DNA of 64,000 nt from the NCBI GenBank assembly GCA_017590115.1, contig JAGGNK010010225.1:5022001-5086000 (forward strand). Reading direction: 5' to 3'. How positions within the stretch are numbered: the stretch's first letter is position 1; every line of letters begins with the position of its first letter. The translations under genes were made by a program, and so were the position numbers. Source of the DNA: Montifringilla adamsi (Eukaryota > Chordata > Aves > Passeriformes > Passeridae). The notes beneath the pieces are model-generated. The model saw only the letters and a program-made list of their open reading frames with translations. It was not told where the DNA came from and searched no databases. Positions 50,568 through 60,678 of this stretch are shown in pieces.

Positions 50568-53500
50568 AGTCCTGAAAGTGTTAGCATGCACACACAAAAT
50601 AACACACCCCAACAAAAAATCCTGCCTTTTAAGGCAAGATTTTAACTGCTTTCACCAATACTACAGCCTGGGTATTACCAGTGAAGTCAAAGAGCTCCTG
50701 GGGCATACGACTGGCATGAATACAAATACACTGGCATGTATGCCATTGTTTAGGGAGAAGGCAGCTCTAAGGCACACGGTCTGTAATGCCTTTTCCCCTT
50801 TTGCCTCAGACCTGGCTATGCATTATACACACAGTTGTGTTAACTGAAGAAGTGTCAGGCTAAGACTGGATCTATTAATTCAGCACAACTTCATGAGCTG
50901 ACAATTAGCTGAACGTAAACACAGTTCATATCATCTTTGCACAAAAGTCCTACAAGACAGGTCCTTGCGGACCAATTACGTAACTTACCAGAACAAGAGA
51001 ATCAATGCTGAATGACGCTTACCTTGGCAAATTTTCTTGGTAACTTTGCCTTGACAAGGACATTTTCTGCTGGCAAGGGGATGGGCATCATTGTGGCTGC
51101 AGCACTTTTGACCCTGTCCTAGGGAATCTACAACTGCCTCTACCGCCCTGTCCAACCGCAGCCGCACAAGGGCTTATAACCAGTTTCGACTGATGTAATT
51201 ATGCAGTAGTCCATCATTAATGTAACTAAGTCTCTTTCATTAAAGCAGGTGCAACCTTGTGCGCAAACAAGCGCCTAGGGGATGAAATAACTCCTATGCA
51301 CGACAAGAACTCGGAACAATTATTTAAAATAAGTTCTAGCACTCCACCCACTAAATTATTAACAGCCTGAGATTCCTAGTTCTTGTGAAACAAACACCCA
51401 GAGAAAATTTAAAAGTGAAACAGAAGGAAGAGTTCTGGTTGTGGCAGTAAGTTGTAGCAGACAAATGAACTACACTTTCAGCATTATTTATTAAAATCGC
51501 TCAAGGAGTGGACAGCAAGCAAGGTGGTCAGAGACACAGACCAACACTTCCTCCTTGCCTTTCCTCTCCCTCTAAGAAAAGAAAGAAAGAAAGAAAAAAA
51601 AAGGAGCAGATACATGCTCATCCTATGCACCAAAGCTAACTCCTGAGGCTCTATGGTGACAACTCTAAAGCTATCAGGTTGGGCAGAATTCCCTTTCATT
51701 GAAAAAGCAATAGTAACAAAAGAAAATAGAAGAAAAAAAACAAAGAAAAAAAAAAAGAAAAATATGAGTCTTGTTCAATTCAGGTAGGATACAGCTGTAA
51801 GTCTTAACATTAAACCAAAATCAAGACACTTGTTACAACCATCCCCCTAGCAGGCCACTGCAGCACATCCCACTGCATCAGCTCCACAGGCAGGAGGACA
51901 GCTCTGCGGCTGCCCACAGTACCACCTCACCAGCCCATGACACTCATGGAGCAAAAAGGCAAGCTGAACTAAATGCTCTCAGACAGGGAACCTCTCCTTG
52001 ACAATAGGGCTTGGCTGCATTATCTGCCATTAAGACCCTCAGCAATTGTTTTTGAAGTGGGCAGCAGATTCCCTCTCAGAGGATCCCTGCTCAGTACAGG
52101 AACGTACCATCTCTTGACATCCCAACAGACAGGCATTTTTTGAAACGACACTGCTGGCATCTGTTCCTATTCATTCTCATTATAGAACAGTTGTTATTCT
52201 TCAAGCACTTCTTATACTGGATGTTTTGCTGAATGCTTCTTCTGAAAAAACCCTGTAAACAAGCAAAAAAATCCCACAACTATCATTACAGCACATGTCA
52301 AATCCTTCCACCAAGATTCATGTCTCCGCCAGCACGGTAAACCTCACTGCATCGCATCAGCAGCTTCAGAGCCATCAGCCCCAAGAGATTTTAAAGAACT
52401 TGGTACTCCTCATGACTTACTTCCCCTTTGTGTGTGATCTGTATGTAATGTGAACTAGTTATGATTTCTAATTAAAGATGCTAAGTTGTTCCCTGCACAG
52501 TCAGCACCTAAGAGCAGAGCATCTCAAATATTACCTCTGTCACTGTACCAACAGTTCCCTAAGAAATGCTCTCAAACACCTATGACATCAAGTGCAAAGA
52601 TGGAAGTCAAAATAACATATTTTAACTTCCATCTCTGCAGTTTGGCAACAAAACCTTCCTGCTGCACCGTATGACCTTCTAAGGTGTTTTTTTCAAACAA
52701 CCGTTTATGCTAATAAGCTCCTTCACACAACATAACATTTGCAATGCTACAGATTAAGAAAATACATATCTAGTTCTGGCTTTCCCTGGGTAAAGAATTG
52801 CTTTTCCAAAGCTGTTTTGTTCTGTGTCCCAGCCCAGGTGACAACTCACACCCACTATCTCTTAATGCCATTAACATGCACATGTCTTGCGTGACATGGT
52901 CCTTACCACCTCTGCTTCCAGTTCTTGCTCTCTGCTGTGTGCTCCAAGTCAGGCAGGATTGGACAAGGGGTGGGAACAGAAAGTACTGCAGAGTTTGGAA
53001 AATGCTGTATATTCCTAAGTGGTTTGCCTGTTCCCTACAGCTTCTGAAATTTCTCATATTTAATGGAGAACTATGTCAAAATTTGTTTTAGCAGTATCAC
53101 CCCTTTTTCCCCTATGGGGAGAACTTGAGCATTTCACCAGCAGAAAGGTGAGCAGAAATATAGCTCACCTTGCAGCCCTCACAGGCATGAACACCATAAT
53201 GAAATCCTGAAGCGACATCTCCACAGACTTTGCAAAGAAGAACCATGCCATTAAATTCTAGAATCAAACAAAAAAGTCAAGGATATAGAAACCAGTGACA
53301 ACTGCAGGAACATGCTTCCAGCTTTTAAAACCTGGACTTAAATCGAAATATGTCAGGTCAGTTCAACACGTGAAAAAATACAGCAGAAGAACAGACAACG
53401 TGAATGTACAAACCCCCTGAACAGTGTAGAAGGTACCAGTGCAAGGGTGGGGGGAAAAGAGGACAAACATGAAGCACTCAAACAAATAGGGAGAAAGCAC

Positions 53501-56500
53501 ATATTCACTGGGCTGTCAAACAGAGTAGCACTGCGCTCAGCAGCAAAAAAGAAAGTCTGCTTACATTTAAGCACTTTTAAAAGGACCATTCAGTTAACTA
53601 GGCCACCAAAGTTCAGGCTCAATCCGTTTTTTCCATCAGGACAAGAAAGCCTATGAAAGGCTACAGTTTCCCCAAAAGAGAATAAACACTTTTTCTTAAA
53701 AACCAGAAATACTAAAGCACACTTTATAATAGATTCAACACTGGCCATACACTGTACATATCTGATAACAATTTAGGACTGGTAACTCAGCCACATCTAC
53801 ATATGTAGAGACCACCCATTTGAGTGCATATCCAGAATGGCTTACACACTTGAAATTGAAAATACCTTATCAGTCCCGTAAAAATGCTCATGGTTTAGGT
53901 TTTTTAAGTTTTTCCCCACCTATTTTATTTCAGCTTGTCAATAAAATTTTTTTGCAAGTCCTAAGTGCTGGTCTAACATTGGTTTCACGTAAGCCAATGG
54001 GAATTTTACCAGTAATTTCAGTAACCACAAAGTTACCTTAATCCAACAGAGACAGCTGGAAATACTCCCACAGAAACATATTCTACCAGAAAAGTAACTT
54101 ATTTGACATTTGGGTTTCATTTGTAAAGAGGAACTAAAACGTTTTTTTAAGGTTTTCAAAAAGGAAAAATAACCAAACCACAACTTTTTTTTTTTTTTTT
54201 TTTTAAACACAATTAGTACTGAGCTAAAAAACTTACCTATCTGAACAATTTACAACAGGTTTCATTCCAGGAACCTCTGCCCTGATACTTAAGAATTTTT
54301 AAGTAAAGGTCCTTCCTAAGAACTTAAGGTAGGAATACTTAAAAAAGTACCCAAACAACAAAGCAATAACAAAATCCCTATTTGAGGTAGAACTATTAGA
54401 CAGTTATTCTAGCTTCATAGCAATCCAAAACAATAAAACAGTTCTGCCAGTAAAAGAATTCAGTCTCCAAAAGAGTAAATTTCAGCTGTTTGCTGAATCA
54501 CTCATTCCAATACTTATTTTGAATCCTGCCCTTCTTAAACTATTCAAATATATTTCTCTATCACTGATCTTTTCTGACTACCAAAAGAAGCGTGAAGTAA
54601 ATATGTAGAGATAGATTGTTATATGTATTTTAAAAGGCCATTCTTTAGTTCCAGTTTACAAGTACTTTATTTTTCACATCCACAGAATTATGACTTGGAA
54701 TCAAAAAGATAACTGTTCCACCCACAGCTATAAAAGTATTACGCTTGGGTAATTTATTTTGTTCCTCACAGCTGGTGGGGGGAGGGAAGGTGAAGGGGCA
54801 GGGGACAGAGTATGAAAGAACAGAGAAACTAGATTTCCAAGACAGCTCCATAAATACACTTGAAAGCAATTTCTGATTGTATCACCTTTACTTCATCACT
54901 TCTTTTTAACCAACTGTTTGATTTTGTTAAGATCGGTTTTCACTAATGACAATTTGAAGTAAAGCTGAACTGTATTTATGGATTGTTTGAGGTTGGCAGC
55001 AATGGGACCCCCATGGTCTCAGCATTCCTATGGCAATACCGTATGTATTACCACACATTTAATGCCACAGGATAAACATGGAGGCTTTGCTATGCACCTA
55101 CACCACAAGCCAAAGGGAGACCTGGCTGTAACACATGGGGTTGTAAAACATAAGGGGAAAATGGTGTTTTCAGGAACTGGCACCAAACATACTTGTGACT
55201 CCATTATGGCCTTTTGTCAAACCAGCAACACTCGACTGGTTTGTTTTAATAGTCTCCTCCAGCCGATCGCTCTTCGGCGCCCCGTCAGAGCCTTCACTGC
55301 TCCGGCCATTGCATCCGCCTTCCGAGGAGGAGCTGTTTGGAGGAGATGGTACAGGCGAAGAGGACGACTGGAAACCGCTGTCTGAGCTCTCGCTGTGACA
55401 TGAGGCTGGGCTAGATGCCGAGCTCGAAGAGCTGATGTAAGCTATCACACCCCCTAAGGCAAGAAAAAAAAGGCAGCACGTAGTGACATAACCAGCAGAC
55501 ATGCACCGCTGCCATGTGAGCCACGCCGTGACCCAGCACCACCAGATCAGCCATTACGTGCTCCTGGGAGCACTCCTTTCCCTCCCTCTCTCCCTCAAGC
55601 TTGTTTGTCTCCATTCGTTTTTTACAGCTGAACTCCCAGTCTGCCTCATCCCCTTCTCCCAATCCTATCAGTCTCCTCTGGTCCAGGCCGAGATGAAATG
55701 GCATAACCAAAAGATGGTGCAACAAGCCATGGTGCTGGAAGGATGGGGCAGCAGGGACAGGGCATGGAGTGACCCAGAGAGGGTTTCCCCGGCCACCCCC
55801 TGAGCAGAGCTCATCTGGAGCCAGAGCCAAGACAGGATCTTGCAGCACTGTGGAGCCAGAATGCAAACAAGCTAGGTTAGGGACAGAAATAGGGCAGAGA
55901 GAAAGACTTCATGCAGGCTACATGCCAGAGGCACAGAAAGGAAGGGCTGGGAGGTGCTCACGATGCAGAAGGAAAGGGGGCAAGGGAAGGAAATAGCACT
56001 GCAGTCTGGTTAGCCTACTGAACGCCATTTGTCCGACTGCAAGCCTTTGTAGCCTTTCTAGCAGCAGCTAAATTCCAACTGCCAGGCTGCTATTTGCAAA
56101 CAGCCTCTGTCCTGCCGCGTCTTGCAATCTGACACACTTCAGAATCCTTCATATGAAACAGCTTTTTGTCCTCAGGCAGACCTGGGAGCAGTTCTGGCTT
56201 TTCACAGGCTCCTTCTTCTTGCTCGCAAGCAAGAGAAATTGTTTGCACTTCATATGAGTTTGTCTCCAAGACTCAGCATTTCAAAAGTCAATATAAAAAC
56301 ATTTGATATTTCACTCAAGAATTTCAAAAGCCATAGCCATGAAACTGTATAAATAAATCACACTCGGTATGTTCTATATTTTATGCCTCTATTGCTCAGT
56401 AGACTCTCCTCACTGATGACTCAGGACATTGCAGCAAGGAACTCCACACACCAGTAAGAATTCAAAACTTTAAAAGGGCCATGCACTGCCTTCCTTTGGA

Positions 56501-58524
56501 GAAGAAAAGCACTGGTGTCTGTAGAATCCTTGATCAACTGAACTGGCACGGCAGGCAGAGGCTGTAGCATCTTACATCAGCCATACCCTCCTCACAGATA
56601 AAAGCAGTGGTATTATACAACCCTGGAAACATCGCTGCTTGCAGGCAGCAATTCTGACTTACAGATTTTCAGCACTTTTATTAGACATAACGGTCCTCTT
56701 AGCACCTCTGCAGCAACAAAACTGGCCCACTTCCTCTTCAACACTTCATTTCTTTTCTATCAACAAAACCCTTGGCAGGAGGGTTCCCTAAACAGCACAC
56801 AGCCCAGGAGCTCCTGGCAGAGCTGCCTGGGAGCAGAAGTCAGACTAAGGGGCCATGTGACACGTGCAGGACACACAGACTGCTGCTCACGTTCCCAGAC
56901 AGCAGTGTCCCTGTGCCCTGCCACAGGCGCTGGTCCCACACAGATTTTTTTTTTTTTTTTTTTTTTTTAAAGAAATCCTCCACACTGCATAGCACGCATT
57001 CCGGATCAGGTTTTCAGAGAAAGGAGGATTGGCAAGGGGGTCATGAGTTCAGCCACGGCATGAGAAGCAAGGAAGGCATCATCAGGCACCCGTGCTGGGC
57101 TAAGACGCCACCTGTTTGACAAAGGTCTGTGCCATCCCCCAGCGCCGCACGCGCCTCTGCCAGGTGCCAGGTCAAAGCTCACTGTTCACCTGGTCCAAGG
57201 GAGGCACCGGCCTTCTCAGCAGGCGCCATCCTTATCGGCAAGGGGCAGATCGGGACACGCAAGCACAGCCCCTGCAGGGAACTCCACGTTTCTCCACGCT
57301 GCCACCGCGCCCCATTATCTTTAAACCCTGCTCGTAAAAGAGATGCTCTTTTCCCTCAAGGGTAAGGCCAATGTCACAGAGGAGCACAGGAAGTGTGTGC
57401 CTGTGGGGGAGTTTCACCCCTCTTCTCCTCAGAGCTGGAGGAGCTCCAGATAGCTGGGCTGCTCTGGCACCCTAGAGAGCTTGGCAGTCTTGCCAGCGTC
57501 ACAGTCGCAATTCCTCGTACTTTTTGTTATTTTAGAAATTACACTTCCCTGTGAACCCTGTTTTTGTTTGGTCAACAGTCAAAAGTTGACTCTCACACAG
57601 AGCACAGGGTGACATCTCAGAACAAAGAGCACAGACACGGAGCACGTACACGTGCACACGGATGCTGGCACTCCACAGAAACGGGGTACCGGGGTGCTCG
57701 GTGGATGAGGCAGCCCCGGTTCTGTGAACTGCCAGGGATTTTCGTAGGGAACCCACCTGCCGGAGGGCGGTGAGAGGAGTCCTTCGGGCTACGCGGAGCC
57801 GCGCTACTGCTGCTGCGGCACCGCCGGCTCAGTGACAAGGACCCTTTGGGCTCTACCTGGCGGGATTCACTTTAGGGATGGGGCGGGGGGCACCGCAACG
57901 TGCTGGTATTCCATTAACACATATCTGGGAAGAGGTAACGCCGCAGGGGCACGAAGCAGGCGGCAAACTGCCCGGGCGATCCAACCGGCCCCCGGGACGC
58001 TGCGGCTGCAGGGGCTCCCCGGCCGGCACCCCCGACACCGCCGATCTCCCTGGCTAACAAAGCGAGAAGGGAGCGGGGAGCGCGGCCGCCCTCCCGCCTC
58101 ACCCCATTCCACCGCACCGGGGCTGCGGCTTTTCCCTGCCGCGGTCACGCGGCGCCGGGGCTGGAAGAGCCGGGCCCGCCCTGCGCTGCCCCCGGGCCGC
58201 CCCCTCCCCGTTACACAACACCGCCCCCACTCATCGGGACGGGCCGCGTGCCGCCGCCGCCGCACACGGCCGCACCGCGTGTCCCCCCGCGACCCCGCGC
58301 ANNNNNNNNNNNNNNNNNNNNCCCCGCGCCGCCGCCCCGCCGCTATTATGCAATGCGCGCGTCACCGCCCCGCGCGGCCAATGAGCGGGCGCGCCGCGCG
58401 GAACGTAAACACAGCGCGCACATGGCTCGCCCGGCGGGTCCATGTGAGGCGGCGCGGGGCCGTCCCGGCCACCAGCGGGGCCGGGGCCGGGCGGCCGACC
58501 TCGCTTACCCGCGCTGACTTCCAT
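37884..58524 (-). CDS. NR1D2: NR1D2 (REV-ERB beta), full spliced coding region, 8 exons
   Basis: REV-ERB beta is a haem-binding nuclear receptor. It acts in the nucleus as a transcriptional repressor at RORE and RevDR2 sites, recruiting NCoR/HDAC3, and forms the stabilising arm of the circadian clock with NR1D1. The coding join on the minus strand is 58524-58509, 55453-55193, 53257-53169, 52252-52108, 50495-49879, 46662-46477, 42685-42475, 38080-37884. This gives 1722 nt and 573 residues plus TAG, close to the human 579. By my count, zinc finger I uses Cys101, 104, 118 and 121, and finger II uses Cys138, 144, 154 and 157. The RIPKRE extension follows the fingers, then a variable hinge, then the ligand-binding domain from about residue 377. 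The haem ligands correspond to Cys378 (Cys-Pro motif) and His562 (NMHSEE), six less than human C384 and H568. The protein ends FKVHP with no activation helix 12, as in the family. The alternative NR1D1 is unlikely because the N-terminus and hinge read as NR1D2. Confidence 0.97.
38081..42474 (-). other. NR1D2: NR1D2 intron 7
   Basis: The longest intron has 4394 bases (GTAAGG to TAG). I recognise no transposon or coding sequence in it. Confidence 0.9.
42475..42685 (-). CDS. NR1D2: NR1D2 coding exon 7, mid ligand-binding domain
   Basis: The 211-nt exon has acceptor CAG (42688-42686) and donor GTAAGG (42474-42469). It reads [20 protein letters not shown] and continues [20 protein letters not shown] to VVLVSA plus the first base of Asp509. 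I found no frameshift or lost splice signal. Confidence 0.97.
42686..46476 (-). other. NR1D2: NR1D2 intron 6
   Basis: The 3791-base intron (GTGAGA to CAG) contains a two-unit 41-base tandem repeat at about 45644-45716 and a pair of AAGGTCA half-sites near 45770-45790. No gene was seen. Confidence 0.9.
45644..45716 (+). repeat. 41-base tandem repeat, two units, in NR1D2 intron 6
   Basis: TCAAATTTCACATTTGAATA and TCAAATTTCGTATTTGAATA head two units that continue TTTATGAAATGTGT. Each unit opens with an inverted repeat (TCAAAT to ATTTGA). Confidence 0.93.
46477..46662 (-). CDS. NR1D2: NR1D2 coding exon 6, start of ligand-binding domain and haem Cys
   Basis: The 186-nt exon (62 codons) has acceptor CAG (46665-46663) and donor GTGAGA (46476-46471). 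It begins [20 protein letters not shown] and continues [20 protein letters not shown] to AGTFE. The Cys-Pro pair at its start is the thiolate haem ligand of REV-ERB beta. The [20 protein letters not shown] segment is the nuclear-receptor signature of helices 3 to 5, where corepressor docks. Confidence 0.97.
46663..49878 (-). other. NR1D2: NR1D2 intron 5
   Basis: The 3216-base intron (GTATAT to CAG) contains a CR1-like fragment at about 48025-48240 and A/C-rich low-complexity patches at about 48730-48770 and 49078-49108. No gene was seen. Confidence 0.9.
48025..48240 (-). mobile_element. Old CR1-like fragment in NR1D2 intron 5
   Basis: Decayed motifs ATTAGAAGAGACCCATAAGG, GAGTCCAACTCC and GAGGAACCTCTTCAGGAATG follow an antisense CR1 3' layout, in the same orientation as the host gene. 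It is old and diverged. Confidence 0.6.
49879..50495 (-). CDS. NR1D2: NR1D2 coding exon 5, DBD C-terminal extension and hinge
   Basis: The largest exon has 617 nt, with acceptor TAG (50498-50496) and donor GTATAT (49878-49873). It starts [15 protein letters not shown], the C-terminal extension that contacts the A/T-rich 5' flank of the RORE. It then runs through a poorly conserved Gln/Ser/Pro-rich hinge containing the conserved [20 protein letters not shown] and ends STGGRMHL. Low conservation in the rest of the hinge is normal for this family. Antisense reading frames over this exon are shadows. Confidence 0.96.
50496..52107 (-). other. NR1D2: NR1D2 intron 4
   Basis: The 1612-base intron (GTACGT to TAG) holds a 28-base homopolymer at 50537-50564 and GAAA/A-rich simple repeats at about 51575-51602 and 51720-51763. 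No gene was seen. Confidence 0.9.
50537..50564. repeat. 28-base A homopolymer before NR1D2 exon 5
   Basis: On the coding strand this is a T28 tract ending about 41 bases before exon 5. A normal pyrimidine tract and TAG follow it. Confidence 0.95.
52108..52252 (-). CDS. NR1D2: NR1D2 coding exon 4, second zinc finger
   Basis: The 145-nt exon has acceptor CAG (52255-52253) and donor GTACGT (52107-52102). It begins [18 protein letters not shown] and ends CLSVGMSRD plus one base, covering the rest of the DNA-binding domain. The D-box loop reads KCLKNNNCS; from memory, mammalian REV-ERBs have Glu at the middle position (KNENC). The four finger II cysteines are intact. Confidence 0.96.
52253..53168 (-). 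other. NR1D2: NR1D2 intron 3
   Basis: This 916-base intron (GTGAGC to CAG) splits the DNA-binding domain between the two zinc fingers, the conserved nuclear-receptor position. Nothing else was recognised in it. Confidence 0.9.
53169..53257 (-). CDS. NR1D2: NR1D2 coding exon 3, first zinc finger
   Basis: The 89-nt exon is bounded by CTAG (acceptor) and GTGAGC (donor). It completes Lys93 and reads [20 protein letters not shown] followed by GVHACEGCK. It carries all four zinc-binding cysteines of finger I and the P-box start (EGCK) that reads the AGGTCA half-site. Confidence 0.96.
53258..55192 (-). other. NR1D2: NR1D2 intron 2
   Basis: The 1935-base intron (GTATGT to CTAG) is AT-rich with a T run at about 54185-54204. 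No gene or recognisable transposon was seen. Confidence 0.9.
55193..55453 (-). CDS. NR1D2: NR1D2 coding exon 2, serine-rich N-terminal region
   Basis: The acceptor is TTAG (55455-55454) and the donor GTATGT (55192-55187). The 261 nt encode residues 6 to 93, starting [18 protein letters not shown] and continuing as a low-complexity Ser/Pro/Gly region up to [10 protein letters not shown]. The start and the TKGHNGVT end match the NR1D2 A/B domain, while the middle differs from mammals. Serine-rich A/B regions of REV-ERBs are known phosphorylation targets. Confidence 0.95.
56861..56866. promoter_or_regulatory. Second canonical E-box CACGTG in NR1D2 intron 1
   Basis: This perfect CACGTG is about 1.65 kb into intron 1. 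Hexamers occur by chance every few kb, so it is listed only because of the gene it sits in. Confidence 0.25.
57649..57654. promoter_or_regulatory. Canonical E-box CACGTG in NR1D2 intron 1
   Basis: This perfect CACGTG palindrome is about 0.86 kb into intron 1, just below the CpG island. CLOCK:BMAL1 drives NR1D genes through such sites. A second CACGTG is at 56861-56866. Confidence 0.35.
58302..58321. other. Assembly gap, 20 N
   Basis: A run of 20 N sits in the GC-rich start of intron 1, about 190 bases after exon 1. The round number suggests a placeholder rather than a measured size. A single ambiguous base is at 58813 in the presumed 5' UTR or promoter. Confidence 0.98.
58345..58382. promoter_or_regulatory. 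D-box-like site and CCAAT box in NR1D2 intron 1
   Basis: ATTATGCAAT (58345-58354) resembles the PAR-bZIP/NFIL3 D-box (RTTAYGTAAY) and also C/EBP sites. A CCAAT box in GGCCAATGAG context lies at 58378-58382. Both are 130-180 bases downstream of coding exon 1. NR1D genes are known D-box and E-box targets of the clock, so the match fits, but use of these sites is inference. Confidence 0.4.
58509..58524 (-). CDS. NR1D2: NR1D2 coding exon 1 (MEVSA + split Gly)
   Basis: This exon holds only 16 coding bases, which read MEVSA plus the first base of a glycine codon. They are followed directly by the donor GTAAGC (58508-58503). The start is chosen because the context GTCGCCATGG has a purine at -3 and G at +4, and because [13 protein letters not shown] matches the family N-terminus (human MEVNAG). 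The frame is open for 180 further codons upstream, but that stretch is CpG-island DNA and is not expected to be coding. Confidence 0.93.
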
Positions 58525-59185
58525 GGCGACCTCCTCCCGCAGGGGCACGGGCGGCGCCGCGCTGGGTTCCGCCGGGCCCGGCTCGGCTCCGGTCGGCGCG
58601 GCGCGGCTCCGCTCGGTCGTTGTCTTCCCAGCTCCGTGTCCCCGCCGCAGCCCTACATGCAGCCGGCGGGAGACTGGCTGGCAGGCAGGCAGGGAGGCGA
58701 CCGCGCTGCCTCCTGTCAGAGCAGCGGGTGCGCGTCCCCGCCGCGGCGCCCTCCCCTTTACAACAAAAGCGCTCTCGGGGAGCCGCGCAGAGCGAGTGCG
58801 GCACCGCCGCCCNGGACAGCGCCCGCAGAGGGGTCCCCCCGCCCCTCGCCGGGCCGTGCGGCGGGGCAGCCCCGCCGGGGTCACCGCCGCTGCCGCAGCC
58901 GGAGTGGCGCTCGCCCAGCGCGGCCGCGGGGCAAGGTGAGGGGCGGCGGTGTGTGTCAGCTGCTCCGGCGCCGAGCAGCGGCAGGAAATGCCACCGCTGT
59001 GACTGCCGCAGCTGACGAGAGCTCTCCTATCCCGACACGAGCATCTGACAGCTCCCAATTCCAACTGTCAGCGCTCCGTGCCCTCTTAGCCGCGTGTTTT
59101 CTCACTGCCGGGAAAAGGGAATATCCGGGAGAGACCCCTCTCGGCAGCGCGCACACACCGTGCAGCCATAGTTTCTTCCTCTGCA

Positions 59186-59282
59186 GCCATAGGGAGAGGC
59201 CATTGCACAGTTGATCTCCATGTCTCCTGTTTTCTGCCAGGACGTGATTTTGTCACTCCCAGAGCGATTCCAGTCTCTAATA
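59186..59282 (+). repeat. Upstream direct repeat, copy 1
   Basis: GCCATAGGGAGAGGCCAT, then a diverged spacer, then a 48-base stretch from TGCCAGGACGTGATTTTGTC to CTAATA. The same two anchors recur at 60679-60783 with only two substitutions in the second anchor. This copy lies just outside the NR1D2 CpG island. Confidence 0.85.
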
Positions 59283-60137
59283 CCTCATACCATGCAGTGA
59301 TGTCTCTGGGAACAGACCTCCCGCAACGGGGGAGAGATGTGCCCCCAGAGGACCTAAAGCAGGGATGTCCCAGCCAGGGTCCCCATACTCCCACTCCCAC
59401 AAGGAAACCCATGAAGAAAACGCACCACAACAAAAGAGGGAGCAGAAACTTGGGGAAGACTCTCCATTAAGCTAATACAGAGCCCAAAGTGAAGCTCTGG
59501 CCCTCCCTGACCCCGGGGGTTCAGAGGCAGATGTGTGGCTTCGTGGACTATATTGACCTCCAGACTGAGAGCAAGGCAGTGGAGGTAAATGAGGTTAGCA
59601 GGTGGAGGTTAAACACAGCTAAATGTAGTTTACTGCCTCCTAATTTGGGTGAGTTTCCTCTCCTCTCAAATGAGGTAAACAGGTCAGTTTGTGTGAGCTT
59701 CATCGCTTCTCGAATTAGTTTAGAGGGTGAGTTTTCCCATTTTTCTGTGCATGGTCAGCAGTTGGGAGGCATACAGCTTTCCTCTTGGTCCACACTCAAT
59801 ATCCATCACTGTCTCCAGACCGTTCATCCCCCAGCCCCAATTTCTTACAGAAAAAGCTCCTCATATTCCCAGTTTTCCTCCTCATACCAATTTTGAACTA
59901 CATTTCCTAAGCCCTGCTGTGCTGCCCTCTGGGATCCTGTTTAGTCCCTGCCTGCATGACTGGCAGCCAAGCAGTGCTGCCTGCCCTGGGCACAGGCAGG
60001 TGCAGGGCACGATGGCCCACCCTCCCTTCCCGTGCTCAGGGCTCTGTCTTGCTCCTCTGCCCGGCTGCTGGTCATTGTGGACAGAGCACAAATAAAATGT
60101 ATTTGATATCAGCCTATCATGGCATCTCAAACCTCTC

Positions 60138-60171
60138 AACAGACTAAATTGGCCAACAGACTAAATTGGCC
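60138..60171 (+). repeat. 17-base tandem repeat, two units
   Basis: CAACAGACTAAATTGGC occurs twice in a row, followed by a partial third unit (ACAGACT). Confidence 0.9.
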
Positions 60172-60678
60172 TACAGACTCAAAGGAGAAGGTAGTGAATA
60201 CATCAAATGCTATTAGAAAACCAGCTTGGATGTCAGGAACAACAGCAGAGCAAGTCCTCTCTGTCTGTATCTTCTGTGTCTCTGTGGTTCCTAAAGCTGT
60301 ATTTGGATTTTAACAAAACAGACGTTTGAGTAATGTTTATTAACTGGTGGGTCGTCAATCCCAGGTATTCACTGGGTTTGCTAAAAAAACCCTACAGAAC
60401 TCTTGCTTTTGGATAAGGCTTCAATTTGCAGGTGGTGGTGGAAGCACCCAAAGATGAGTATGGAGGCACTGGCACTCAGACCAAAGGTCCACCTGGCCTG
60501 CAGGCCGTTTGTGGTGCTCAAGGGAGGCTCCAGGTTTTTCGGGTGCATGGACTCCATTCCTGAGAGTGGTCAATAAAGGGAAGGACTGCTTGTTCACTTC
60601 CTTTGTGGGCAAGGATAAATGCTGCTGCTCCTGCCTGGCGGGAAAATGGGAAAGGCAATGTACGCAGGTTCGTAGGAT

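Larger units (their letters stand above)
55454..58508 (-). other. NR1D2: NR1D2 intron 1
   Basis: The 3055-base intron (including the N gap) contains the inner half of the CpG island, a 23-base T run at about 56946-56968, two CACGTG sites and the D-box-like site. No coding sequence was seen. Confidence 0.9.
57700..59160. promoter_or_regulatory. NR1D2: CpG island with the NR1D2 promoter, 5' UTR, exon 1 and start of intron 1
   Basis: GC and CpG density rise sharply here compared with the AT-rich surroundings and fall again past about 59160. Coding exon 1 lies inside, so the NR1D2 start site should be between 58525 and about 59100, read on the minus strand. The rare stop codons of such DNA create long open frames on both strands (57832-59214 plus, 59064-58231 minus), which I do not consider genes. 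I see no clear TATA box, which is usual for a CpG-island promoter. Confidence 0.85.

Noticed and set aside
49864..50847. 327-codon plus-strand open frame
   Set aside because: It is the antisense shadow of NR1D2 exon 5 and reads through the A28 tract as poly-lysine.
58231..59064. Minus-strand frame extending NR1D2 upstream by 180 codons
   Set aside because: It is in frame with the MEVSA start, but the family protein begins at that Met in a good Kozak context, and the upstream residues look like translated 5' UTR or promoter.
57832..59214. 460-codon plus-strand open frame over the CpG island
   Set aside because: It is Arg/Pro/Ala-rich, spans the N gap, lies antisense to NR1D2 exon 1 and has no recognisable domain. 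Low stop-codon frequency in GC-rich DNA explains it.
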